DNA of 64,000 bases, from positions 434,001 to 498,000 of the forward strand of contig NZ_JACIDS010000002.1 in NCBI RefSeq assembly GCF_014196455.1, read 5' to 3'. The stretch is from Kaistia hirudinis. Its GTDB lineage: Bacteria > Pseudomonadota > Alphaproteobacteria > Rhizobiales > Kaistiaceae. Below are positions 52,590 to 59,989 of the stretch, in pieces. Position 1 is the stretch's first letter; each line of letters opens with the position of its first letter. Under the pieces are notes generated by a model. That model had not been told where the DNA came from. It worked only from the letters and a program-made list of their open reading frames with translations, and made no database searches. The translations under genes and the position numbers were made by a program.

Positions 52590-52716
52590 TTCACCTCTCC
52601 CTGAGGGAGAGGTCGGCCCAGGGGGCCAAGAGAGGGTTTACGGTCTGTCCGGAGAGGTTCTAAACCCTCTCCCGCCCGCCTCCGGCGGTCGACCTCCCCC
52701 TCAGGGGGAGGTGAAA
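52590..52716. repeat. palindromic repeat element, family 1, copy 2
   Basis: 127-bp element with inverted ends TTCACCTCTCCCTGAGGGA and CAGGGGGAGGTGAAA and inner arms GAGAGGGTTTACGG / TAAACCCTCTCCCGCC. Ends and inner arms match the copy at 17675 almost exactly, while the connecting DNA differs. It occupies the upstream region of glcD, ending 35 bp before the start. Confidence 0.85.
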
Positions 52717-52751
52717 GTGAGGCCGGTGTTGTCCGGAGTTGGGAGGGGTGC

Positions 52752-54185
52752 ATGTCCGCGATTCTGATGCCGAAGCCCGACGAGCGCGTGCTGGCGCGCC
52801 GTGATGCGATCATCGCGGGACTTGCCGCGCTGCTGCCCGCCGCCTCGCTGATCACCGAGGAGGACGAGCGCCGCGCTTATGAGACCGACGCGCTGACCGC
52901 CTATCGCCAGATCCCGCTCGCGGTCGTGCTGCCGGAGACGACGGAACAGGTCTCGGCCGTGCTGAAATTCCTGAGCGCCGAGGGCGTCAAGGTCGTGGCG
53001 CGCGGCGCGGGCACCTCGCTCGCCGGTGGCGCGCTGCCGACCGCCGATGCCGTGGTGCTCGGCGTCTCCAAGATGAACCGCATCCTCGAGATCGACACGG
53101 ACAACCGCATCATCCGCGTCGAGGCGGGCGTCACCAATCTCGGCGTTTCCGGCGCCGTGAACCATCTCGGCTTCTTCTACGCGCCCGATCCCTCGAGCCA
53201 GCTCGCCTGCACCATCGCCGGCAATATCGCCATGAACTCCGGCGGCGCGCATTGCCTGAAATATGGCGTGACGACCAACAATGTCCTCGGCGTGAAGATG
53301 GTCATGATCGACGGGACGGTCGTCGAGATCGGCGGCGCGGCGCTCGATAGCGCCGGCCTCGACCTGCTCGGCCTCGTCGTCGGCTCGGAGGGCCAGCTCG
53401 GCGTCGTCACCGAGGCAACGCTGCGCATCCTGCCGCTTGCCGAAGGCGCGCGGCCCATGCTGATGGGCTTCCAGTCGGCCGAGGCCTGCGGCGCCTGCGT
53501 CGCCGCCATCATCGGCTCGGGCATCATCCCGGTCGCGATCGAATACATGGACCGGCCGGCGATCAAGGTCTGCGAGGCCTTCGCCCATGCCGGCTATCCG
53601 CTCGATGTCGAGGCGCTGCTGATCATCGAGGTCGAGGGCTCCGAGGCCGAGATCGAGGATCTGATCGGCCGCATCACGACGATCGCGGCGGCGTTCAACC
53701 CGTCCACGATGAAGGTCTCGCAATCCGAGGCCGAGAGCGCGGCGATCTGGAAGGGCCGGAAATCCGCCTTCGGCGCCATGGGCCGCATCGCGGATTACAT
53801 GTGCATGGACGGCACGATCCCGACCGGCTGCCTGCCGCAGGTGCTGACCGGCATTTCCGACATCTGCGCCGGCTATGGGCTGCAGGTGGCCAATATCTTC
53901 CATGCCGGCGACGGCAATCTGCATCCGCTCGTGCTCTTCAACGCCAACCAGCCGGGCGAACTCGAAAAGGCCGAGGCGGCGGGCGCCGACATCTTGAAGC
54001 TCTGCGTCGAGGTCGGCGGCTGCCTGACCGGCGAGCATGGCGTCGGCGTCGAGAAGCGCGAACTGATGATCCACCAGTTCAACACGATCGACCTCGACCA
54101 GCAGATGCGCGTCAAGACGGCGCTCGATCCCAAATGGCTGCTCAATCCGCACAAGGTTTTCCCGCTCGAAGGGCGGCCGGTGTGA
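52752..54185 (+). CDS. glcD: glycolate oxidase FAD subunit
   Basis: 477-aa FAD-linked oxidase. VARGAGTSLAGGALPTADAV (about 95-114) is the FAD pyrophosphate loop, and IFHAGDGNLHPLVL and GEHGVGVEKRE are the conserved active-site regions of the GlcD/D-lactate dehydrogenase family. Length and order (glcD, glcE, glcF) indicate glycolate oxidase; D-lactate is an alternative substrate. Placed next to the lactate genes, consistent with 2-hydroxy-acid use. Confidence 0.93.
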   Translation: MSAILMPKPDERVLARRDAIIAGLAALLPAASLITEEDERRAYETDALTAYRQIPLAVVLPETTEQVSAVLKFLSAEGVKVVARGAGTSLAGGALPTADAVVLGVSKMNRILEIDTDNRIIRVEAGVTNLGVSGAVNHLGFFYAPDPSSQLACTIAGNIAMNSGGAHCLKYGVTTNNVLGVKMVMIDGTVVEIGGAALDSAGLDLLGLVVGSEGQLGVVTEATLRILPLAEGARPMLMGFQSAEACGACVAAIIGSGIIPVAIEYMDRPAIKVCEAFAHAGYPLDVEALLIIEVEGSEAEIEDLIGRITTIAAAFNPSTMKVSQSEAESAAIWKGRKSAFGAMGRIADYMCMDGTIPTGCLPQVLTGISDICAGYGLQVANIFHAGDGNLHPLVLFNANQPGELEKAEAAGADILKLCVEVGGCLTGEHGVGVEKRELMIHQFNTIDLDQQMRVKTALDPKWLLNPHKVFPLEGRPV

Positions 54186-54207
54186 TGCGCTCCGGAAAGC
54201 ACGGCAC

Positions 54208-55371
54208 ATGACCTCCATCCTTCTCCCCGAGGCCGAAGCCGAGATCGAGGCGATCGTGCATGAGGCTGCCGGCTCGAAGAGCCCGCTCGCCATTCATGGC
54301 GGCGGCACGCGCGACATCGGCCGTCCGGTCCAGGCGGCGCGGGTGCTGTCGACGCAGGCGCTGACCGGCATCACGCTCTATGAGCCGTCGGAAATGGTGC
54401 TGGCGGCGCGGGCCGGCACGAAGCTCTCCGAGATCGAGGCGGCGCTGAAGGCGAACCGCCAGCGCCTCGCCTTCGAGCCGATCGATTGGCGCCCGCTACT
54501 CGGCACGCGCGGCGAGCCGACCATTGGCGGCGTCACGGCCTCGAATGCCGCCGGCCCGCGCCGTATCCAGGCGGGCGCGGCGCGCGATCATCTGATCGGC
54601 ATCCGCGCCACCACCGGCCGCGGCGAGACGATCAAATCCGGCGGCCGCGTTATGAAGAACGTCACCGGCTATGATCTCGTGAAGCTCTTCGCCGGCTCAT
54701 GGGGCACGCTCGGCATCCTGACCGAGGTCACCTACAAGCTGCTGCCCGAGGCGGAGACCGAGACGACGCTGGTCCTCGAGGGGCTTTCGGCGGCGCACGC
54801 CGTGGAGGCGATGTCCGCCGCGCTCGGCACGCCGTTCGAGATCACCGGCGCGGCCCATCTTCCCGGCAGCCCGTCACAAACCCTGCTGCGCTTCGAGGGC
54901 TTCTCGGCCTCCTGCGCCTATCGCCGCGACCGCCTCGCAGCCCATCTGAAGCCGTTCGGCCCGGTGACCGCCGTCGAGGGCGACGCCTCGCAGGCGCTCT
55001 GGCGGCCGATCGCCGATGTGACGGCGCTCGGCGCCGCGGCAGACGACGCCGTCTGGCGGATTTCGGTCAAGCCCTCCGACGGCCCGGCGGTCGGGGCGCG
55101 CCTCGAAGCCGAGCTCGGCAGCCGCCTTCTCTATGATTGGGGCGGCGGCCAGATCTGGGCGAGCACCCGCGACCAGGGCGACGCGGGCGCGGCGATCATC
55201 CGCGCCGCGCTCAGTGGAGGCGGCCACGCCACGCTGGTCCGCGCCGCCCACGCCACCCGCGCCGCCGTCCCGGTCTTCGAACCGGAACCCGCCGCGATCG
55301 CTGCGATCGCCGAGAAGATCCGCGCGGAGTTCGACCCGGCGGGCGTGCTCAATCCAGGGAGGATGGGGTGA
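54208..55371 (+). CDS. glcE: glycolate oxidase FAD-binding subunit GlcE
   Basis: 387-aa FAD-binding protein. AIHGGGTRDIGRPV is the FAD loop, with RGEPTIGGVTASNAAGPRRIQAGAARDHLIGI the central motif and RVMKNVTGYDLVKLFAGSWGTLGILTE typical of GlcE. Ends in FDPAGVLNPGRMG. It starts 22 bp after glcD. The partner glcF begins only 830 bp later because of an intervening DUF559 gene and two repeats. Confidence 0.93.
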   Translation: MTSILLPEAEAEIEAIVHEAAGSKSPLAIHGGGTRDIGRPVQAARVLSTQALTGITLYEPSEMVLAARAGTKLSEIEAALKANRQRLAFEPIDWRPLLGTRGEPTIGGVTASNAAGPRRIQAGAARDHLIGIRATTGRGETIKSGGRVMKNVTGYDLVKLFAGSWGTLGILTEVTYKLLPEAETETTLVLEGLSAAHAVEAMSAALGTPFEITGAAHLPGSPSQTLLRFEGFSASCAYRRDRLAAHLKPFGPVTAVEGDASQALWRPIADVTALGAAADDAVWRISVKPSDGPAVGARLEAELGSRLLYDWGGGQIWASTRDQGDAGAAIIRAALSGGGHATLVRAAHATRAAVPVFEPEPAAIAAIAEKIRAEFDPAGVLNPGRMG

Positions 55372-55405
55372 TCGCCGCCTCCCGGCCGAGTTCCATCCCA
55401 GCCAA

Positions 55406-55540
55406 CCCCCCTCTCCAGCTCTCCCCCACAAGGGGGGAGAGGGCGGGGCTCGGTTCCGCATCGAGTTTGGCGAGCGTTTCTTTCTTCTCCCTCCCCCCTT
55501 GTGGGGGAGGGCCGGGGAGGGGGGACAGCCGCCGAGGCAT
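55406..55540. repeat. 135-bp palindromic repeat, left copy flanking DUF559 gene
   Basis: Arms of about 36 bp form a long inverted repeat (CCCCCCTCTCC...CCCACAAGGGGGG and CCCCCCTTGTGGG...GGGGAGGGGGG) around a variable centre. Same orientation as the copy at 55981, with roughly 11 differences by eye, nearly all in the centre. It begins 34 bp after the glcE stop and ends with CAGCCGCCGAGGCAT. Confidence 0.9.
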
Positions 55541-55553
55541 AGGGAGGCTTGCG

Positions 55554-55946
55554 ATGACGGGAAGCCGCAAATCATCGTCGAACAAGCCGGTCGCTCCGCT
55601 TCTGAGGCAGAGATCTCACGAACTCCGTCAGGCCATGTCGGAGCCGGAGCAGATCATCTGGAAGCATCTGCGTGCGCATCGCTTTCATGGCCTCGGCTTT
55701 CGCCGTCAGGTCCCGATCGCCGGCTGTGTCGTCGATTTCGTCTGCCATGAACGACGTCTGATCGTCGAAATCGACGGCGCCACGCATGGCGCTGACGAAG
55801 CGATCCGTCGAGACGAAGCCCGCACGCGGCGGTTGGAAGCCGAAGGATACCGAGTCGTCCGGTATTGGAACAACGACATCATGACTAATCTTGACGGCGT
55901 TCTTCTCGATCTCGTCGGCGTGCTCGCTCAGGAGTGGACCGAGTGA
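55554..55946 (+). CDS. DUF559 endonuclease-like protein
   Basis: 130-aa protein of the DUF559/Vsr-like PD-(D/E)xK fold. MSEPEQIIWKHLRAHRFHGLGFRRQVPIAG, then VVDFVCHERRLIVEIDGATH with the acidic pair D...E-x-D, and the C-terminal YRVVRYWNNDIM are all intact. ATG 55554 is preceded by GGGAGG. The ribosome site lies immediately beyond the left repeat. The gene sits between two direct copies of a palindromic repeat and splits glcE from glcF. No substrate or role is known for the family. Confidence 0.88.
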   Translation: MTGSRKSSSNKPVAPLLRQRSHELRQAMSEPEQIIWKHLRAHRFHGLGFRRQVPIAGCVVDFVCHERRLIVEIDGATHGADEAIRRDEARTRRLEAEGYRVVRYWNNDIMTNLDGVLLDLVGVLAQEWTE

Positions 55947-55980
55947 TCAGCATGTATCGGGCGAGCCTCACGCCCGCGCA

Positions 55981-56115
55981 CCCCCCTCTCCAACTCTCCC
56001 CCACAAGGGGGGAGAGGGTGGGGCTCGGCGCTTCATCGACGTTAGCGAGTGATTCTTTCTTCTCCCTCCCCCCTTGTGGGGGAGGGCCGGGGAGGGGGGA
56101 CAGCCGCCGAGGCAT
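55981..56115. repeat. 135-bp palindromic repeat, right copy flanking DUF559 gene
   Basis: Same length, orientation and boundary (CAGCCGCCGAGGCAT) as the copy at 55406. The two 36-bp arms are almost unchanged while the centre has diverged, which suggests that selection or copying acts on the hairpin. It begins 34 bp after the DUF559 stop, matching the 34-bp gap after glcE. Confidence 0.9.
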
Positions 56116-56201
56116 CGGGAGGCCGGCTGTCGGTATCTCCGGCCCAAGCCTCCCCAGAGGGGGATGGTGGCTGAGACTGAGCCTACGGGGAGAGAAATAG
56201 A

Positions 56202-57503
56202 ATGCAAACCTCCTTCACCCTCGCCCAGCTCGCCGATCCCGACACCCGCGAATCCGAGAAGATTCTCAGGACCTGCGTCCATTGCGGCTTCTGCACCGCG
56301 ACGTGTCCGACCTATCTGCTGCTCGGCGACGAGCTCGATAGTCCGCGCGGGCGCATCTATCTGATCAAGGACATGCTGGAAGGCGGCAAGCCGGCCAATG
56401 ATGAGGTCGTCAAGCATGTCGACCGCTGTCTGTCCTGCCTTTCCTGCATGACGACCTGCCCCTCGGGCGTCAATTACATGCACCTCGTCGATCATGCCCG
56501 CGCGCATATCGAGGAGACCTATAACCGGCCCTTCGCCGACAAGGCGATCCGCGCGACCATCGCCGCGGTCCTGCCCTATCGCAGCCGCTTCCGCCTGGCG
56601 CTGGTCGGCGCCGCGATCGCGCGGCCCTTTGCCGGCGTCGTCGCAAAGATCCCCGGCTTCGAGCGGATCGGCGCCATGCTGAAGCTCGCGCCGCGCTTTC
56701 CCGCGGGCCGCACTCCGTCGGAAGGGCCGGGCGTGTTCCCGGCGGGGGCGCAGAAGCGCGGCCGCGTCGCGCTGCTCTCGGGCTGCGTCCAGCCGGTGCT
56801 CGATCCGGCGATCAACGAGGCAACCATCCGCCTCCTGAACCGCGTCGGCGTCGAGGTGGTGATCGCCAAGGGCGAGAGCTGCTGCGGCTCGCTCGCCCAT
56901 CACATGGGCAAGTCCGACCAGTCGCATGCGCAGGCGAAACAGACGATCGACGCCTGGATCGCCGAGATGGATGGCGAGGGGCTCGACGCGATCATCATCA
57001 CCGCGTCCGGCTGCGGAACGACGATCAAGGACTATGGCTTCATGTTCCGCGAGGACAAGGCCTATGCCGAGAAGGCGGCGCGGGTTTCGGCCATCGCCAA
57101 GGACATCACGGAATATCTCGAAAGCCTGAAGCTCGAACCGGTCGCGGCGCCCGCGCCGCTCACGGTCGCCTATCATTCGGCCTGCTCGATGCAGCACGGC
57201 CAGCAGATCAAGGTGACGCCGAAGACGCTGCTGCAGAAGGCCGGCTTCACGGTGCGCGACGTGCCCGAGGGCCATATCTGCTGCGGCTCGGCCGGCACCT
57301 ACAACATGCTGCAGCCCAAGCTGTCGCAGCAATTGAAGGCGCGCAAGCTCGGCAACATCGCAAGGATAGCGCCGGACATCGTCGCGACCGGCAATATCGG
57401 CTGCATGACGCAGCTTTCGGACGGCGCCGGCGTCCCGGTGGTGCACACGATCGAACTGCTCGACTGGGCCTATGGCGGGCCAAAGCCGGCGGGCGTGGCG
57501 TGA
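56202..57503 (+). CDS. glcF: glycolate oxidase iron-sulfur subunit
   Basis: 433-aa Fe-S protein. CVHCGFCTATCP and CLSCLSCMTTCP are the two 4Fe-4S motifs; SCCGSLAHHMGK and ICCGSAGTYNMLQP are the two CCG domains. Full length for the family. It transfers electrons from GlcD/GlcE to the respiratory chain at the membrane. Its distance from glcE means it depends on read-through across the repeats or on its own promoter. Confidence 0.94.
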   Translation: MQTSFTLAQLADPDTRESEKILRTCVHCGFCTATCPTYLLLGDELDSPRGRIYLIKDMLEGGKPANDEVVKHVDRCLSCLSCMTTCPSGVNYMHLVDHARAHIEETYNRPFADKAIRATIAAVLPYRSRFRLALVGAAIARPFAGVVAKIPGFERIGAMLKLAPRFPAGRTPSEGPGVFPAGAQKRGRVALLSGCVQPVLDPAINEATIRLLNRVGVEVVIAKGESCCGSLAHHMGKSDQSHAQAKQTIDAWIAEMDGEGLDAIIITASGCGTTIKDYGFMFREDKAYAEKAARVSAIAKDITEYLESLKLEPVAAPAPLTVAYHSACSMQHGQQIKVTPKTLLQKAGFTVRDVPEGHICCGSAGTYNMLQPKLSQQLKARKLGNIARIAPDIVATGNIGCMTQLSDGAGVPVVHTIELLDWAYGGPKPAGVA

Positions 57504-57584
57504 GCGGCGTTTGTGGCGACTGGCTTTTGATGCGAAACTGACGATCTGAGCCCATATATCGCGATGCGCGATGGGGAAGATCCG

Positions 57585-57887
57585 ATGCGGGACGTCAAGG
57601 TCAGAATATCCGAGGACGGCGCGGTGAGCCTGCCGTCCGAATTCCTGGAAGAGCTGGGCCTTCGAACCGGCGATACCGTGGTTGTCAATGTCGACGACGG
57701 CGATATCCGGATTCGCGCCGCCGTCCGGCCGCTTCATCCTGCCCAGATCCTTGCCAAGGAGTTGGAGGAGAAGTACGGGCCGATCCCCACTGTGGATGAA
57801 TTTATCGCCGCGCGCCGGGAAGAAGCGGCACGGGAGCAGGCGGAGTTCGACGCGTGGCTGCCTACGTCCTCGACGCCTCGGCGCTGA
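57585..57887 (+). CDS. AbrB/SpoVT-type antitoxin
   Basis: 100-aa protein. MRDVKVRISEDGAVSLPSEFLEELGLRTGDTVVVNVDDGDIRIRA is a swapped-hairpin AbrB fold; the C-terminal tail (DEFIAARREEAAREQAEFDAWL) would wrap the toxin. ATG 57585 follows GGGGAAG; an in-frame ATG at 57564 is less likely. It overlaps the start of a damaged PIN-domain toxin gene by 34 bp, the normal layout for an antitoxin-toxin pair. Confidence 0.85.
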   Translation: MRDVKVRISEDGAVSLPSEFLEELGLRTGDTVVVNVDDGDIRIRAAVRPLHPAQILAKELEEKYGPIPTVDEFIAARREEAAREQAEFDAWLPTSSTPRR

Positions 57888-58241
57888 TCGCCTTCCTGCA
57901 GCGTGAGCCCGGCGCTGAGACGGTCGAGCGGGTCCTCGCCGATTGCTCGTCTCGGCGGTCAATTGGAGCGAAGTCGTCGCCAGCTTCTCGCGCGGCACAA
58001 CGCGGCCGACGCGGTCCGCTCGACGCTGGCAGCGCTTTCGCCGCCGATCATACCCTTTGATGCCGAACTCGCCCTCGAAGCGGGATTGATGGCTCAGGCC
58101 ACCCGGTCAGCCGGCCTCTCCCTCGGTGATCGCGCCTGCCTCGCGCTGGCGAAGCGCCTCGGCGTTCCCGCGCTCACCGCCGATCGCGCCTGGGCCTCCA
58201 TTGCCGAGGCGGCTGGCGTCGAGATCGTCCTGATCCGCTGA
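57854..58241 (+). pseudogene. VapC-like PIN-domain toxin, broken by two frameshifts
   Basis: The domain is spread over three frames. From GTG 57854 comes AAYVLDASALIAFLQREPGAE with the first catalytic Asp. At about 57944 the homology moves to a second frame (LVSAVNWSEVVASFSR) and near 57990-58010 to a third (ADAVRSTLAALSPPIIPFDAELALEAG ... LSLGDRACLALAKRLGVPALTADRAW). Each shift fits loss of one base. All PIN motifs are otherwise present. Either a recently inactivated ribonuclease toxin or two sequencing errors. Confidence 0.85.
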
Positions 58242-58247
58242 GGCCGC

Positions 58248-58847
58248 CTATCCGGCCATCACGCCCGCGACCAGCGTCTGCGCCAGGTCGCGCGCCGTCG
58301 CCTCGATCGCGTCTTCGCGCAGTCCGCAGACATCGCGGAGCACGATGATCGTCTCGATCCCGGTGAGGAGCGCGAGGCCGGTCACGAGCCGCTCCTGCCG
58401 GGCGGAATCGAGATCGCCCAGCCGCGGCGCCAGCGCTTCGCGGATCCAGCCGAGGCGGCGCCCGCCGCGCGGCGCCGCCGGACGCGCGCCCCCGCCGACC
58501 GAGACGCTGAGGAAGGTGCGGAACAGCGCCTCGTTGGCGATCACCATGCGCAGGATCGCCGCCACGACGAAGGCGGCCCGCCCGGCCAGATCGGCATCCG
58601 GCGGCGCGCCGCGGAAATGCACGTCGGCGAACTCCTTGGCGATCGCATCCAGCACCGCCTCCTGCGCCATCGTCTCGGGCGCCGAGAAATAGCGATAGGC
58701 CGTCGCGCGCGAGATCTTGGCCCGATCGGCCGCCTCCGCCACCGTCGGATGCTTCCCCTCCGCCAGCCATTCCCGCGCGGCCTGCAACAGCGCGGCCCGG
58801 GTCCGCTGCTTCTGCGCCACGCGCTCGAAACCCTCTTGACTGCTCAC
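58248..58847 (-). CDS. TetR family transcriptional regulator
   Basis: 199-aa repressor. The N-terminal helix-turn-helix (LLQAAREWLAEGKHPTVAEAADRAKISRATAYRYFSA, about 20-56) is typical; the C-terminal helical domain has no recognisable ligand signature. The start is GTG 58847. Divergent from the cupin gene with a 69-bp gap containing a TCTC/GAGA dyad, so the cupin gene is the likely target. Confidence 0.9.
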   Translation of the reverse strand: MSSQEGFERVAQKQRTRAALLQAAREWLAEGKHPTVAEAADRAKISRATAYRYFSAPETMAQEAVLDAIAKEFADVHFRGAPPDADLAGRAAFVVAAILRMVIANEALFRTFLSVSVGGGARPAAPRGGRRLGWIREALAPRLGDLDSARQERLVTGLALLTGIETIIVLRDVCGLREDAIEATARDLAQTLVAGVMAG

Positions 58848-58870
58848 AACGCACCCTTATAAGACAAAAA

Positions 58871-58883
58871 TCTCATTACGAGA
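58871..58883. promoter_or_regulatory. candidate TetR operator
   Basis: TCTCATTACGAGA, a dyad with four-base TCTC/GAGA arms in an A-rich stretch between the divergent TetR and cupin genes. Position and symmetry suit autorepression; binding is inference. Confidence 0.45.
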
Positions 58884-58916
58884 AAAATGTATCACAAACC
58901 TCATGGATGGACAATC

Positions 58917-59399
58917 ATGAACGCTCACATTGCCACTGCGGCCCCGGCTTCGAAGGCCGGTTCCACGATCCATCTGCTCGGCACGCTCGTCACCTTCCGC
59001 GCGACGGCCGCTGACACGGAAGGCAGTTTCTCGCTGGTCGAGGCGAAGACGGCGCCCGGGCAGGGCACGCCGCCGCATATCCAGCGCGACGACGCCGAAG
59101 CCTTCTTCGTGCTCGAGGGTGAGTTCGAATTCATGGTGGCGGGCAAGGTTACGCGCGGCGGGCCGGGCACGTTCCACTATATTCCGCGCGGCGTCCCGCA
59201 CGGCTTCTCCAACCCGGGCGACACGCAGGCGCGCATGCTGATCATCAACCTGCCGGGCGGTCTGCATGAGAATTTCTTCGTCGAGGCCGGCGATCCCGTC
59301 GCCGACGCCGCGAACTTCCCGCCGATGAGCCCGCCGGATATTCCGCGCCTCGTCGCCGCGGCCGGCCGATACGGCATCGAGATGCTGCCGCCGGCGTGA
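58917..59399 (+). CDS. cupin domain protein
   Basis: 160-aa single cupin barrel. TPPHIQRDDAEAFFVLEGEFEF (about 51-72) is cupin motif 1, with His54 and Glu62-type metal ligands, and PRGVPHGFSNPGD (about 96-108) is motif 2. ATG 58917 follows GGATGGA; an in-frame ATG at 58887 overlaps the operator region. Close in type to quercetin 2,3-dioxygenase-like cupins; reaction unknown. Under the divergent TetR. Confidence 0.88.
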   Translation: MNAHIATAAPASKAGSTIHLLGTLVTFRATAADTEGSFSLVEAKTAPGQGTPPHIQRDDAEAFFVLEGEFEFMVAGKVTRGGPGTFHYIPRGVPHGFSNPGDTQARMLIINLPGGLHENFFVEAGDPVADAANFPPMSPPDIPRLVAAAGRYGIEMLPPA

Positions 59400-59422
59400 G
59401 GCCGGCTGCCATTTCGGATCGC

Positions 59423-59989
59423 TTACTGCGTCGCGCGGCAATGCGTCTCGGAGCTCTTTTCGAGCGTGTTGCCGGCGAAGTCGAAGCGGGCCTTGACGTC
59501 GACCACCGGCGTCAGGCCGTCCTTCTCGATCTGGGCAAGATCGGGACAGTTCGCCGCCGTCGCCTCGGCGCCGCTCGGCGTCCAGAAACTGGCGCCGGCG
59601 GCGTCGATCGCGATCGTGTCGCTGTCATAGCCGCCGGAATAGACGAGCTTGCGGGTCTTCAAGTCGTAGATCTCCAGCTCGCGATCCGGTCCGGTGCCGG
59701 AATCGATCAGCAGCGTCGAACCGACGAGCTTCAGCAGGTATAACGCGTCGTCCGCGCCGCCGATGACATAGTCGCCCTTCGCGGCCTTGGTGCTGCAGGC
59801 GGCCTTTGGATGGGCCGCCTTGTCGCGGACGATATAGCTGTTGCCGGCATCGTCCTTGTGCGGCACCTCGACGACCAGATAGTCCGCGTCGCTGGTGCAG
59901 TTCGGCGCCGCCGCCGCGAATTGCGGCACGGAGGCGAGGGCACCGCAGAAGGCGAGGGCAGCGAGGGTGTTGCGCGCTAGCCTCCGCAT
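59423..59989 (-). CDS. secreted protein of unknown function
   Basis: 188 aa with a signal peptide of about 28 residues (LAALAFCGALASVPQFAAAA). The mature part has several cysteines (CTSDADYLVVEVPH, KAACSTKAAKGDY, ANCPDLAQ, ETHCRATQ), probably disulfide-bonded in the periplasm, and a beta-rich profile. ATG 59989 shares one base with the stop of the upstream ADP-ribosylglycohydrolase gene (TGATG). I recognise no family. Confidence 0.75.
   Translation of the reverse strand: MRRLARNTLAALAFCGALASVPQFAAAAPNCTSDADYLVVEVPHKDDAGNSYIVRDKAAHPKAACSTKAAKGDYVIGGADDALYLLKLVGSTLLIDSGTGPDRELEIYDLKTRKLVYSGGYDSDTIAIDAAGASFWTPSGAEATAANCPDLAQIEKDGLTPVVDVKARFDFAGNTLEKSSETHCRATQ

Noticed and set aside
55968-57998. 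A 676-codon minus-strand open frame over glcF and the AbrB gene.
   Set aside because: It runs through the palindromic repeat and against glcF, whose Fe-S and CCG motifs are unmistakable.
57854-58060. A separate 68-codon PIN gene and an independent 112-codon gene from 57903.
   Set aside because: They are pieces of one frameshifted toxin gene; each piece has only part of the PIN motifs.
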